A stretch of DNA of 64,000 nucleotides from NCBI GenBank assembly GCA_963971305.1, contig OZ020305.1, positions 4,931,001-4,995,000 of the forward strand. The letters are read 5' to 3'. A program made the position numbers and the translations under genes. Below the pieces are notes generated by a model that saw only the letters and a list, made by a program, of their open reading frames with translations, was not told the origin of the DNA and made no database searches. Below, piece by piece: positions 37,452-50,672 of this stretch. Position 1 is the stretch's first letter; each line of letters opens with the position of its first letter. This DNA comes from Arcuatula senhousia (lineage: Eukaryota; Mollusca; Bivalvia; Mytilida; Mytilidae).

Positions 37452-40400
37452 TTAAAATTCCAATCTATAGGCAGAGCAGCTTGTTTCATGGTCTTGGAGA
37501 TGAATGGTACACCTTGCAGCAGACGGCGCAACATCTATATTTAGCTCATTTAATTTATCACGATTAAGACCCATCCAGTGCCGCAGGGTTTCGTTATCGT
37601 AGGTTGGAATTAGCGTAACCTCTGCATTCTTGTTTTCCCATGTTTCCTTGGCATTCATCAGTGCTGTTAGGGTTTGAGGGTTAGGCGACAGGGTACTGAG
37701 AACATAGTATCGTGCTCGGACTCGTTTGAAGAATTCTATGTCACTGTACGAGGGATTTCCATGATTGGGTATGTAGGTTAAATCAACATAAAATGGATGA
37801 AAGGGTGGCAAAGGAGGACTCTTGGTGGCAGGACTTGCTCTACTACTGGAGGCTGCTGCAGCACTGGCTGGCCTCTTGCTTGCTGATGCTGCTGGTGGCC
37901 TTGTCTTAGGTTCAGCAGCACTTGCTGGTCTCGTCTTGGAGGTGTTTAACTTGGAAGGCCCATTGGTTGAGGGAGGCTTTTTAGTGCCATTTTTAGATAC
38001 ATCTGTGGTCTTGCCACCCTTTTTATCAGACGGCTTGGATGTAGCATCTGGAGGTGGGGGTGATGGGAGACCCATTGGTTTACCCCACTCAGCTTCAGGG
38101 TCAAAAGGATTTGATGATAATTCTTTTTCCTCATCAAGAGGGTCTTTTTCCATATCGCCAAATAGATTTTGTCCTTGAGCTGCATATGGATCAAATCCAA
38201 AGCCATTTATTGGTCTCTCATCTGGTGACTTAGATAAATTCCTATGCTTTGGCTCCTCAACGGTTTGTGGATCTGTATGTTTCTCATTAGAGCAGAAGGG
38301 GTCAAAAGGATCCATGGACTGGATTGGTTGTTCAGTCTCCTCTTCATTGATGTCAAGCAAATTACCAGACGGACATGATTGTATGTCTCTAGGGTCTGGG
38401 GTTTCATCTTTTTCAAAAGCTTCAGGAATGTTGGAAACCTCAAGAGAATCAGCAAACTGGTTTTCATTAGCTGCTACATTTCCTTCTTGCTCATCACAAT
38501 CTACTTGTTCATCTACATTATTGGCTCTTGTTGCCTTAGTGAAGTCATTTTCCTCCTCTGTAAATTTATCATCTACACCTTCATCTGAGTCACTTTCTTC
38601 CTTACTTTCTGATGTTCCATCTGCAAAGGCTTTATTTTCAAATGCATATGGGGACTCATCATTGACGACTTTCTCTTCATCAAGTTTTTCATTTTCATCA
38701 AAGTCATCGTCAACTTTTTCTCTGACATCTATTTGGCTATCATTTTCATCTGGGGATATTTCATCCTCATCAACTTCATCTACTACCTCTCTCATCTTTG
38801 TTTCTGATTCTACAACATTTTCCTCCTCAAATTTTTCCTGAACCTGGACAACATCAGGAGGACTGGTTCCCTGTTGAACATCCTGGTCCTCAATCTGATC
38901 TTGGTCAGTCATACTCTTTGCCATAATATCTTCTGCTGTCTGGTCTAGTTCTGGGACATCTGCTGTTTTGCTTGAGACCATGGAATCTGATTCTGTAATG
39001 GATTCTAAAGGCTCCAGAAGATCAGTATCAAAAATTGACCTTTGCATTGGATCTTGTCGTTTGACCTCTACAGAATCACTATCAGTTTTTTCTGATGTCT
39101 CAAAATCAACTGGTGCCCGACTCTCAATAGGAGTTGATGTGGTATGGTCTTGCTGGAGACCTTGGACAACATCAGGTTCAATTGGTCCCATTCCAGATAT
39201 CAAGGGTTTCTCTTCCTGGTTTTTCCTCTCACTTGTTGGTATCATGTCTGGTTGAGACAACATTTCTTGTGGGGGGATTTCAACTGGTTCTGGTAAAGCC
39301 TCTGGCTGGACATCAACATTGTCATCATAATCTCCATAACCAGCGCCATTCTGGACTTGTTCCTCGGTTGGTGTTCCATTTGACATAAGGTCACTGTGGT
39401 AACTTTCATGGAAACTTTCCATCATTTTGTTTCCCATGCCAGATCCAGTCATTGCCATCAGTTCTCCAGGTAATAGATCTGCAGGACTTGGTTGGTCATC
39501 AGGAGTTATAGGTTCAGAGGCTACTTGTACTGGTTCAGAATCTGCTTTTTCTGATTCATCTGTCTGAGAAACTGATCCAGCTTCCGGTACTGGATCTGAT
39601 GTCTGTGAAACCAGTCCCTCTTCTTGAACTGGTTCATTAGGAGATAGATCGAGTAGAGGTTTGTCTTGTATTGGTTCCACTATTGCTACTGGTGTGTCCT
39701 CCATCTTAGGAGGCTCTTCAATGACCTCAGGTTTTACTTCCTCTTTCTTTTCCTCTTTTTTCTCTACAGGTGCTTTAGTTGGAGATTCTTTTTTCGGTTT
39801 AGACTCTGTTTTTGCCTTGGCTGCAGGCTTTGATGGAGGTGCAGCTGTTTTTGTAGGCTTAGCTGTCTTCTCTTCTTTTTTAGCCATCTTCTTGTTTTCA
39901 TCCTCTTTAGCAACCTTATTTGTGGTCTTGGGAGGAGGGGGGTGCCTAGCTTTAGGAGGAGGTGCAGTTTTAGCCTCCTCTTTCTTTGGTTCAGGCTTCC
40001 TCCTGTCTGCTGAGGACCTTATGTCAGCTGACTTGCGTTCTGTTGAAGTTTTGACCTCTGTTGACCTTTTAACCTCTGGTCTAGTTGTACGTGATAGGTT
40101 AGGCTCACTAGATTTTATTGGAGCTTTTGCAGGGGATGGTTTGGCTGGCATAGGTTTTGCAGCCAGAGAATTTCTTTTACTGGCATTGGATGGTTTACTT
40201 TCTAGGTCTTTCTGAGTACACGAGGCATGCTTCAGAATATCCAAATGCTTTAATTTCTCTAATCCTTCCAAGATCTTGTACTGTGGTGTATTGCCAGGGA
40301 AGAATATTCTAGTGATCTTTTCATTTGGATTGGCTGGTTGCCATACCAACAGGGTACAGACTGAGAGTTGGTTGTGTATTGGAATCTGGTGCATGGAGCC

Positions 40401-41425
40401 GTGTTCTGACAGGTGCTTGTTCCAATGCTGATAGAACTCCTTCAATTCTTTACTATCTGAGACAGGGTTTAGAACAAACATGTTGAGGGTGCCGTGACCT
40501 ACTTTATGGTAGAGCTGGATTGGCTGTAATGGTTGTGATGACATAGGACGAGTGCATGGTTGTGGAACGTGACCTAACTGTTTAGCATACTCTATCAACC
40601 TACTGCCTTCCTCTGACAGATTAATACAAAGACTGGGCTCTTTCTCGTTCTGTCCATTAACAACAGCTGAATGACTGACCTTGTCGGAACCATTCAAAAA
40701 CATGTAACCAATTTCTGGATGAATATATTCTGTACATTTTCTCTTCAACAATGTACTTATCCCGAAAACATTGTCAGTTCCTAAATGAGTCATTAGAAAT
40801 GAGTCTATACGATCGAGATGTCTGGTGAGGTCCCAGAAGCAAGCCTTTCTGCTAAATCCTCCATTGACTAACAAGTTAAATCCACTGACCCCAAACAGGG
40901 AGGAGTCGCCCTCACTTCCAGGGAATATATACAAAGTTGGTTTGTTGAAACGGATACTTCCAACAACATCTGATGTTCTCAGTAATTCCTCAGAAGTCTT
41001 AGCATTGATGAAGCTAGCAACATAAGTGGTAAATTGAAGTATTCCATGGGCATTTTCTATTGATTTTTCATCAGAACTGACTTTAACTACAGAGTTTTTG
41101 AAAATGTCTAATTTCTTAAGACTGTCACTTTTCCATTCTCCTCCTTTACTAAAATAAAAGTTATACTGTCCACCATTTTGTTGCCCCACGGCACCTTCTA
41201 ATTCCTTGTCCTTACACATCTGAGCGAAGTTTGAGATGGAGAATGTGTCGTCCTGTAGTACCCAAGTACCATTACCAGAGAAGTAGTGTCCCGCGTAGAT
41301 GAGATGTTTGTAGGGGGCGCTGAGTGACATGAAATTTTTCAGAGCTGCTGTCAAGGTTTCCATGTGCCCATTAATAACAACCATGGTGGCCATCTTTTCT
41401 GTTCCATAGTTGAGAACTCTCTCAC
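37452..41425 (-). CDS. MAP1: MAP1 terminal giant exon
   Basis: The exon is 3974 nt, giving 1323 residues and a TAA at 37454-37452. The acceptor is CCTTTACTTTCAG, immediately before GTGAGAG. The intron is phase 1, so the first codon (Gly of GERVLNYG) is shared with the upstream exon. Approximate order in plus coordinates: conserved N-terminal block 40200-41425, basic K-rich part 39690-40190, acidic part 38350-39690, DPF/NPF-type motifs 38070-38330, Ala/Ser/Pro linker 37815-38060, light-chain domain 37455-37815. The single large exon matches the MAP1 gene plan. Confidence 0.92.
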
Positions 41426-44400
41426 CTGAAAGTAAAGGTAAAACATTACTACTTGGAATAAATAATATTTGATAAATCATATTAATCAACTTTATAACTA
41501 AAGAAGCTACTAGCAAACACCACAAATATTATATATACTACATGTGTATATATTATTTCAGAATGTGTTTTTAAATTTACAAACACTTTTGAAGTATATA
41601 TCAAGTACTACTTTAAAGATGTAACAATAAAATAACTGTAGTAAAATAGGTAAATTTTAAAGTTTCTTAAACCAGTACTCCTTCTTTGCAGTAAAAGAAC
41701 ATGTGATATAGGTTCCATTGCACAATATGATGTTCTAAATGAAATTGCACACAAAATGCATCTCGATTGTAAATCTGCTTTCATGTATCTGAATTTCAAA
41801 TCAATCAATTTTAATATTAAATAGAAGTTTGAAAGGGTGGATGTCATGTAATTTGTAATGCTAATGTGTATATTCTAAGCTGTATAGTTAATCTTATTTG
41901 CCTAACAAGCTGGGGGAAATATTTGTCAAATCCACAACTAATCTTTTATGAGACCTACACTAGCATTGTAATAAATAATGAAAGAGCAACCAAAATAGAT
42001 TCCCACCCCATGTAAAGAAAAGCCAGAAAGGACATGCTACCAATGAAGACATCCAACAATGAAAGATTTATAGCTATATGCATGCATAGAATCTGTGTGT
42101 ACATGTAACTCAGACGTATCGATTGATTTTCTCAGACTTATGGATTACGTAACCCATTAATAGTCACTGAATGACAAGTTTCCTATATAATCACAAGTCA
42201 ATCTAATTATAAACTGTTAACACAGAGACATGTCTCGCCTGTCGCTCCTGGACACATCATAAAATGAAGTAAAAACCCTCCTTAAACTGATCTTAATTGA
42301 TGCTTAAGCAGCTGCATACCAAATATAAATGGTGAACCATAACTGCCATATATAAAACACTCATGACATAAGTAAAAAGTTAAAAAGTGTAAAATCTCAA
42401 AGTCAGTGGATCATACAGATAAAATACTTTTGAAATTGATCTGTACTGATGCTAATGCAAGTGCATACCCAATATCAATGATGAACCATAACTGCTTCAT
42501 GTTAAACAGACATAAGAAAAAAGGTTAACCTCGGCCAAATCGGTGTAAAATTTCAAAGTCAGTAGACCGTGACTGCAGAAGCATACAGATGAAATGCTTT
42601 TGAAATTGATCTGCACTAATGCTAATGCAAGTGCATACCCAATATCAATGGTGAACCATAACTGCTTCATGTTAAACAGACTTAAGAAAAAAGGTTAACC
42701 TCTGCCAAATCAGTGTAAAATTTCAAAGTCAGTAGACCGTGACTGCAGGAGCATACAGGTGAAATCCTTTTAAAACTGATCTGTACTGATGCTGGTGCAA
42801 CTGCATACCAAATATCAATGGTGTAACATAACTAGTTCACACAAAACAGACTTAAGCAAAAACTTTAACCAATTGTGGACGCCGCCGCCGCCGTTGCCGT
42901 CGCCGCCGGAATCACCATACCTAAGTCTCGCCTTTTGCGACATTCGTCGCAGGCGAGACAAAAACTCTGTCAATTTTTGTCTAACTAATCATGACTTGAC
43001 ATTTAATTTTACTTTCAGGATTTATGTATATGTGCATTTAAAGGTCTCCTTGCCTTTCCATGTTATTTATGCTAATGAAAAAAAAGCATGTTCAAGGTTA
43101 ATATATGACCATGAGGAGTCTGAATGGATAGAACTTTGAGGTTTGGTTGTTTATGTCTCTGAATTTGTTGTCAGTGTAACAACCAATATTAACTTGACAT
43201 TAACTCGAATTGACTTTGACCATGCTTATATTATAAAGATATCGCTTGCTAAGTAAACAAAAGGTTGTACTAAGTTGTGCTAAGGATATCCCATTCTGCA
43301 ATTCGGAAAACAGGAAGTAGATGCCCAACTACCTGGAAAGGAAGACACTTAAAGCTCATTGTAATAAAGCTGTGTGCCTAATTTGAAAATCAATCCCTTC
43401 ATTAGAAACCAAGAAATCTGTTCCAAAGTTTGTAATGGACAAACAGACAGACAGATAAGGATATTGCAATATAGCCCCATCTCTTACCAGTGAAGGTATA
43501 ATATATTGACTTTGTTACTCTTATTTCTTAATTTCAGTCTTTGTATTTTGGGAGAAAAGAGGCATTCAGAAATTCGTAAGTTAGGGTTAAAATCAAAATT
43601 TTGAGAATTTCATCGTTAGGCGGCCAGATAAACAACTTATGCTAGGACTGCTGTAGGCTTGTTTTCTCTTACTTTCGGGAATGAGTAATAACATGTTAAA
43701 GAATTGTATCAACTGACACTAATTAATGTTGAGATTTTAATGAGATTCCTAATACTCCTTAAAACTCATCTTAAATCTTCCTTAATGAGCAGGATCAGAC
43801 AGGTAAGATGTTTACATACCATTTCAAGAAATGCTAACAAAAATACTCAATTCTCTAATTTACAATCAATTAGAAGCATATGCATAAACTGGCACAGTGC
43901 CAACCTCACATGTATTTAAACATGTATGCTGGTGCACATTACTCATTGAAAAGTGAAGATGGTTTTAAGTGACCTCATTTTTGTGATAGATAACCAAACT
44001 TTCCCTTCACATCTGTTGGTGGTGATTAACAGTAAAACACTATCTTTACAACACATCATTCTCTCATGCTTTTTACTGTCAAAACTTCTCAATGATGCGA
44101 TAGATAGAGATAAGATTTTACTCTCTTTTTCATGCTGATGTGTAAAAAAAATAGGAAAAATATCGGAGATTTATTTTTGCTGTTTTACAAATTGACCCTT
44201 TTCTATGAAGGAAAACAAAAGCAAATTCTACACCCACCCAACCCTGTTGAGTGAACAAAAAGCTAAGTTTGATCTTGGTGCAACAGACCTGAAAACAAAT
44301 TCCATCATACAATGTATGGGAACCCTACCTGAAGCATACCATATGCGGAGCACCTATACCGGCAATTGATACATGTAGTAGAGGACAGAAACACAGATGG

Positions 44401-47065
44401 AAAGATGCCTGACATTTCTATGTCCCCAAATTGCAGGGGACAATAAATTGACAGTAGTGTGAGAGAGGGGTTGGGGGGGGGTAAACTCTTTTAAATTTTG
44501 AACTTCATGCAAATAAAAAAAAAACAACAAAAAAACCTGGGGGAGTTCAAGCAATATTACAATGAATCTTGTACTAATAAGCTAACAGACAAAATATAAT
44601 TGCTTTTTTAAAGTTGCTTTGGTTTAGGTGGATAAATGAGACCTTAACATAAAGCATCAAATTTAACATTAGACATTATTTTATTTTATTTAGCCAATCA
44701 AGGACCTTTGCAGGCAATGACAATTAACATTTATGATTTAAAACAGTACATAACAGACATTAGCATCTAATTGTTATACAAAATATATAATATATACGTG
44801 TGTTTGTGTGGAACAAGCATGGTTGACTTTATGAAATTACGAACAAGAAAAGATGTACAGTATGTTAATGATATAGATATCCAAGGAGATATTCATCTCT
44901 CAGCTATGGACACCAAGGGACGGTGCTTAAGGAAACACTTTTATTTTTTTTTTTAAACAAATAGTGTTCCTCCTCGTGTCCAAAGCAGAGAGACAAACTT
45001 TTAATTAGATATCAAATTATTTGTCTAAGTGCTATAGACACCAAGGGGCGGTGCTTAAGGAGATACTTTATAAAATATAGAATGATTAAAAATAGTACTC
45101 CTCCTCGTGTCTAAAGCAAATAAACAAAACATAAGTGTTGATTGAGAAGACAGGTGAGAGTCAAACAGCATGTGTTAAGATATAAATCTCATTTGCAATT
45201 CTTATTAATAAAACTGCAAAGGTTATGTAATATAGCTTTATCTTCACAGGTCATTAACCAAAAGAATTTTTCGTTATTATTTAGGTTTATAAAGTTATGA
45301 CATGTTTTTGAAATAATATCAAACAGTTTCTGTCTCTCTTCAACAAAATTTGTACAGGTGATAAGAAAGTGTATCTCATCCTCTACTTCTCCCGAGTCAC
45401 AGTGAAGACAGTGTCTAAGGGGTGGAGGTATACCCTGGTATCTACCAGATTCAATCCGCAAATGATGGGATGAAACTCTAAGCTGTGTTAAGCTTCTCCT
45501 CCACTCAAAATTGCTAATAAGACCCAAATAATTTTCAAACCCATGACTAGTTTTAAATTTAACAAAAGTTCTTAATTTGCCCTCTGAATTGTTGGATAAT
45601 TGGTTCTCCCATAATTTAATGTAAGAATCTTTAACAATATTTCTAATTTTCTCTTTTGACTTGTAATTGTCCTTCAGTTTTGGTATATTTTCTATAATTT
45701 TATGGATAGAAGCACTCCATGAAGGTTGACAACAAAGAAAGCAGGGAAAAGGAACCATTCTTGGGTTATTTGACATTAAAACAGCACAGAATTATCAATT
45801 TGTTTTTTATTCATTTGTTATTGCTCTATTCTTCAATTTTACTTTGGACTTAAAGGTCTCTAATGAGTTTTCCATTGACATAACATGCATCAGGGTAGAC
45901 CATATAACACAAATAAGACCCTGTTGACAAAATGTTTGGGGTTTTTTTTCAGGAAAAAATTGAAAACCAACAACAATTTTCATTTGATTTTAATAAAAGC
46001 TCAAAGAAGTTAGCAACAAGTTATATGGTAATACATATACAGATTGAGAGTAAAACTTGGCACATACAGGTGCTGGGAGGTGACTTAAATAAAGAAACCA
46101 ACATGCAACATCCCACAACAAAAACATATCCTATAACTTAAAGAAGCTTTGCTGCAACTGAATGATAATATGCATAAATAAAATCTTTTAACCCTAATAG
46201 AAGTTTTGAATAGCAAAAGCATACAGAACAATATTTCAAGTGTGAAGAAAGACAATGAAATTTCCCCCCTTTCCTTCTACAAAAGACCAACATGCCTTAA
46301 AGTAAAATAATTTGAACATAAAGACTTTCCTATCTCCTGATTTAACCCTCCCACCTCTTTTTCAAATTAACCAGAAGTCTGGAACTGTACAAAGGATAAA
46401 TTCAAAGCCCATTTTAAACAGATTGAAACAAATGGGGCATTACACTGCAAATTATGAATGGCCCATGTCAGATTGACAGATGAAGTGATGATAAATAAAA
46501 GAACAACACCATCTAGGTAATATAGCCAGTGAGTACTTACAAATCCCTTCGCTTTCTTTTTTAAAGAAATTTTTCCATATTAATCAAGTGCTTTTTGAAA
46601 ATATACAAATAACATGTACTCAAACACCCAATCTTCCAAAACCATACCTTATGATTTTTTAATTTTACCCAGAAAAAAAGTGCAATTTTCATAACATTGA
46701 AATGATTCCTAATATACAAATTCAAAGCTTTGATTTTTTTAATCATCTTTGCCCTATGACACCCTAAAACATACATGTGGAGATGCTTAAACTTTATTTA
46801 CTGATGTAGGGTATGAGACTTGTCTCTGACAGAGAGTAGATTGACATGAATGCAAATTTCGAAATTTCTCTATAAAATGTTGGTAATTATTAGGGTTGCC
46901 CGACTTAAAACTAGGACACCTAGACAATCCAACTCTACTAATATAAATCCACTTTTAAGTTTGAGTACCTACCATTGGGTCCCTCTGCTCCGAGATCGGC
47001 AGCATTGGCAATCTGTGCTAGCTCTGCATTAATGTCCACGTCCTCACATTCCCAGGTACGAAAGC
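37452..47065 (-). CDS. MAP1: Microtubule-associated protein 1 family (MAP1/Futsch), 5' part missing
   Basis: MAP1 proteins bind and stabilise microtubules, chiefly in neurons, and are cleaved into heavy and light chains. Two exons are seen: 47065-46973 and 41425-37452. The N-terminal conserved region runs from GFRTWECEDVDINAEL through YIFPGSEGDSSLFGVSGFN, LDRIDSFLMTHLGTDN, VWQPANPNEKITRIFFPGN and LEGLEKLKHLDILK. These match MAP1A/B block by block; the block has a metallo-beta-lactamase-like fold in this family. Next come a K/P/A-rich basic part with KKEEK runs (microtubule-binding type), a long acidic part, and a C-terminal light-chain domain with YVDLTYIPNH and DIEFFKRVRARYYVLS. It is much shorter than vertebrate MAP1A/B. 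The start codon and first residues are not in any exon I could find. Confidence 0.9.
42228..42964 (-). mobile_element. Pearl-like element in the MAP1 intron
   Basis: Read on the minus strand it begins GTCTCGCCTGCGACGAATG. It continues through a GC-rich CGG-type trinucleotide run (42881-42910 on plus) and then about four cores anchored at 42778, 42608, 42438 and 42289 (periods 170, 170 and 149). It ends near GTCTCGCCTG/complement at about 42232. The plan is the same as for the other pearl-like copies, but the core is different. Confidence 0.6.
44903..45118 (-). repeat. 128-bp tandem duplication in the LINE 3' UTR
   Basis: GCTATGGACACCAAGGGACG at 44903 recurs as GCTATAGACACCAAGGGGCG at 45031. 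Each is followed by a CTCCTCGTGTC phrase. Confidence 0.6.
45189..45771 (-). pseudogene. LINE ORF2 C-terminal remnant
   Basis: The frame is open for about 194 residues to TGA at 45191-45189. It carries an FKTSHGFENYL stretch, an LTQLRVSSHHLRIESGRY stretch and a C-x2-C...H-x4-C arrangement (CLHCDSGEVEDEIHFLITC), typical of the region after reverse transcriptase in non-LTR elements. The catalytic part is absent through 5' truncation. The lack of stops suggests a fairly young copy. An ATG at 45776 comes from flanking sequence and is not a native start. Confidence 0.65.
46973..47065 (-). CDS. MAP1: MAP1 internal exon
   Basis: The 93-nt exon has acceptor CTATTTTCAG|GC and donor AATG|GTAGGT. Both introns are phase 1, and it joins in frame to the giant exon as EGPNG-ERVLNY. 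It encodes FRTWECEDVDINAELAQIA, which aligns with the GIRSWDTNLIECNLDQELK region of vertebrate MAP1B. The preceding exon must end with a single codon base. Confidence 0.85.
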
Positions 47066-49140
47066 CTGAAAATAGAAGTAAAACATAGTCATCATTTTTA
47101 AAGTACAAAGGTACAAGTTTAAGCTACTCCTATAACATAAGAGGTCTTGTTTTCGTACCTCAATACTGTTAGGATGGCAACAAGTCCAAAAATAGCATGC
47201 CGTCCAACCTTCAATGTTGTTGGAGTAAAGTTTAAGCATACATAAGATATGGCACTACTTCTGCAAATTAAAGTTGTCAACTGGAACCAAGATAATATCT
47301 TGTCCAAGGTGTTACAATCATTGAGAAATGTAGTTATCAAAGTATTTTCTACAAATGTTATAGTGTGAAGGGCGCTTGGACGGACAGAGATTAGTATGTT
47401 GTTGTCTTCACTCTGTTGTGGATGGGAAGGTCTGAGCAGGATCTCCAGAAACATACCTGGCAACCACGTGAGTAAGAGAGTGAGCTGGTGTTATAAACCC
47501 TGGTTAAATCAGGGCAATTCCCTATATTTATGCATGTACTTTGTCTAATTTCATATTGACGAAAAGCTTTTTAACTGTGCTTTTGTTATACCCAGTATGT
47601 TTTGAGAAAGACCCCGACTTACAATTTGTAGTACCATTTAGCCTACATCAAACACAACTAGGAAAATATCTATTAACCAGCGGAAAACACTTCACTCAAT
47701 TATAACAATCTCAATTTACACTTCCTATATATTTTACTCTACTCAACCACAATGCTTCACTAGGTCTTTGTGGTTTATTGGGCATATAATAAAGTAATCA
47801 TAAGCTGGATTTCTTGACATTGGTAATGCTTTCTAATATAAACATATAGTCACTTACATTAAGTTTGAATATTTCATACATTTTTTTTTCTTTAATTACA
47901 GATATTTTTCTCAAGTTATCCACAAGTTAACTTAAATAAGCAATTCTTTTTGGTACTTTTTTTTTAACCAAAAGCAACAAGCGTTACTTTTAAGAAATAC
48001 AATGAATTGCACTTTTTTAATGACCTTTTACCAAGTTTACATTATCAACTTTGGCAGATTTAAGAACATGTATCTATAATGAAGAAGAAAAACAGTAATC
48101 TACACCCAAAAAAGCTCATGACCTGTATATAAAAGGTCTCCAGACAGTCTTTAGGAAGCATTCAGAAGTAGCTCAATAATTAACACCCAATATTACAAAG
48201 CCATATACAGTTATCTTCAAACATTATAAACCTATACATCACGCCAATAATATTACCGTAGACCAATAATCTATCTATAATCACAAATATTCCCGGTATG
48301 TTGGCAACATGTTTTCACGATGGACCAAGATGTTCCATCGTAATCGATAACATCAAATAAGACTAAGTCTACTCATACTCTATATAAGTAGCATGATTCA
48401 CTTACTTGTACATGTAAGTGTTACTAGTCCTACTATATAAGATTCAACATAGGTGGAATCAAGGTACATGTACATGACACATTAACAAAATTGGCCATTT
48501 TTTAAATCTGCAATGGATAACAGCGTGGACTTAAAAGCAGAGTTTGTGAAATGTGTGGGACCCGTCAGACCTGACTGGTAAAATTTAAGCAGGTCCGGCA
48601 TTTTAACAAACTACTGGACCCATGTCTGGCAGATTTTAGTAATTTTTTAGAAAGTTGTAATAGACTGGACCAGTAAAACAAAATTAGGTCCGACCAAAGA
48701 TCCAAAGATTCCATTTTGATGGACCTATGTCTGATAAAGAAATATCAAGTTTAGCGAACTCTGTAAAAGCAGTCAAGTAGTCACTGTCTTGCAATGGGCT
48801 TCTGTTCAATATTACTGGCCTTATTTTGTATCCTTATTCTATTTATTATCATAATTGTATGCATGTAGCATGATGCAACTTTGATCTATCATTTCTCTAT
48901 CATACATGTAGAAAATAATGAGATATGGAATAATTGTACTAGACATAACTCACATAACAAGTGTTATTTGCATGTTAAAGAAAACCCAAAAGACAATGAT
49001 GGCCCTCTCAACAAATATTTCTTGGAATTGAATCTTTTTGCTCTAGCCTCTTTATGCCTTTAATTTGCCCAGGTTAATAAGTGTACAAAATTTAATAAAG
49101 ATCCTATATAGGTATTTCAACTAATCAGATGAAACACAAA
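47066..49140. other. MAP1 upstream intron or flank; no exon supported
   Basis: A frame on the minus strand at 47463-47119 and a donor-like site at 47434 were examined. Neither gives MAP1-like sequence. The rest is AT-rich. Confidence 0.35.
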
Positions 49141-49147
49141 GGTTAAC

Positions 49148-49392
49148 AGACAGACAGAGACAGACAGATAAAGACGAAACAGACAGACAGACAGAAACAG
49201 ACAGACAGAGACAGACAGATAGATAGACAGAGATAGACAGACAAAGATGAGAAGACAGACAGACAGATAGGCAGACAGACAGAGACAGACAGATAGATAG
49301 ACAGACAAAGACAAAAAGACAGACAGACAGACAGACAGATAGACAAACAAACAGAGACAGACAGATAGATAGACAGACAGACAGAGACGAAA

Positions 49393-49423
<31 letters not shown>

Positions 49424-49475
49424 GACGGAAAGACAGACAACAGACAGACAGAAACAGGCAGATATACAGACAGAC

Positions 49476-49505
<30 letters not shown>
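49148..49505. repeat. Long CAGA/GACA microsatellite with GA tail
   Basis: About 360 bp consists of imperfect CAGA units, with CAGATAGATAGA and AAAGACG interruptions, ending in a pure GA run near 49479-49500. Apparent serine/cysteine/leucine-rich frames on the minus strand are artefacts of the repeat. Confidence 0.85.
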
Positions 49506-49509
<4 letters not shown>

Positions 49510-50487
49510 GAACTTTATGTTGCTGGAAATAAAAATCTAAGTGTTCTGTTGACAGCCCCATTCAAAAGTCAGATGAGAAGTTGGGCAAATAGATCATAAC
49601 TCTAATTTTAGAGCTAAGGGGCAAAGTTAAAACAATTTAAACCCTTGGCCATTAGTTAAGTACATGTAAATAAGACTTGTCAGCATCAACCATTGAATAA
49701 AAGACAATTATAAAGATTTCTGACCCCAATAATACTTTTATCAATTCCATATAAAGGATAAATTAACCTAAACTGAAGTTATTATACTCCCATAGAATGT
49801 AGTTTATTGTATAATTACTCTATTATTCATTGTTATTGTTAAATTAGTCATCCAGAAAATGGATAAAGTTCTGCAGAATTACAATCATGAGATTCTCCTA
49901 TGACCATGTATGACAGGAGCAATAATGAATAATAGCCATGCCTATGAGAACCATTTAGGTCATTATACACTGCAAACAAAACAGGTATCGATTCCAATCA
50001 TTTTAACTAATACTAATATATAGGGATAATTTCATATTCTACTGAAAATCTGGGGCTCACATGAAAAATACCGATACACTCTATTAAAGTATCTGATCTC
50101 TATTCCAAACAAAATGTCAGTCACATTTTATGCATTTGTGTACTGGATATACATAGATGCATGTAAGCCATATCAGATTATCAGACTACAAGAACTAAGC
50201 TTGAGCTAATACATGATTGTTCAATAAGACATATTGACCCAATGAAAAGATACCTTCTAAGGCTACAAGACAATTTCCAAAGAGAATTGCACCTTATGAT
50301 TGCAAAACCTTGTCCTTCAGTGATTTTGTTTGCCTCTATTTACCTCCAAATAAAGGTTTTTATCTCCTAGAGACAGTTTCCCAAAATGTCCAAAATATGG
50401 CTCAATTTTTTCCCAATTAAGGTTTAAAACTTCCAAAAAAAAAAAAAAAATTGAAGTTGAAAACTTTGTTTGTAAACGATAGTTTGT
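49506..50487. other. No gene or repeat recognised
   Basis: AT-rich sequence without a supportable feature. The same holds for 50675-52560, where short minus-strand frames show no family resemblance. Confidence 0.4.
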
Positions 50488-50489
50488 TA

Positions 50490-50672
50490 CTGTGGATTCA
50501 TTTATTTTCGTGGTTTGGTGAAAAAGTATCAGTTCATGGATTCTTAAATTCGTGGTTCGTTAGCCTACAGCATACACATTAATGTTAAATTTCCTTTTCG
50601 TGGGATATCAAATTTCGTGGTTCAAGGCTACCCACGAAAATTGATACCCCACGAATAATAATGAAACCACAG
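50490..50672. mobile_element. 183-bp Tc1/mariner-like MITE
   Basis: Inverted ends CTGTGGATTCATTTATTTTC and CTGTGGTTTCATTATTATTC are bordered by TA at 50488-50489 and 50673-50674. Both are followed inward by CGTGG phrases. No coding capacity. Confidence 0.65.

Larger units (their letters stand above)
44679..45771 (-). mobile_element. 5'-truncated LINE with target-site duplication
   Basis: It is flanked by GACATTA at 44672-44678 and 45772-45778. The 3' end (low-coordinate side) finishes in an AATAAAATAAA-type tail. Its 3' UTR contains a 128-bp tandem duplication. The coding part is the end of an ORF2-type protein. The insertion lies in the MAP1 intron in the same orientation as the gene. Confidence 0.7.

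Noticed and set aside
37822..40215. Plus-strand frames opposite the MAP1 giant exon
   Set aside because: They are antisense shadows of biased codons in the acidic and basic low-complexity parts.
41426..41525. Extension of the MAP1 frame upstream of GERVLNYG to an ATG
   Set aside because: It reads through a clear acceptor into intron sequence. The exon at 46973-47065 joins in frame and matches the family.
47434..47461. Donor-like site CCAG|GTATGT on the minus strand as the missing MAP1 exon
   Set aside because: The only open in-phase stretch is nine codons after a stop and does not resemble the MAP1 N-terminus.
49117..49561. Several overlapping minus-strand frames rich in Leu, Ser, Val and Cys
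   Set aside because: They are translations of the CAGA microsatellite in different phases, with no independent coding signal.
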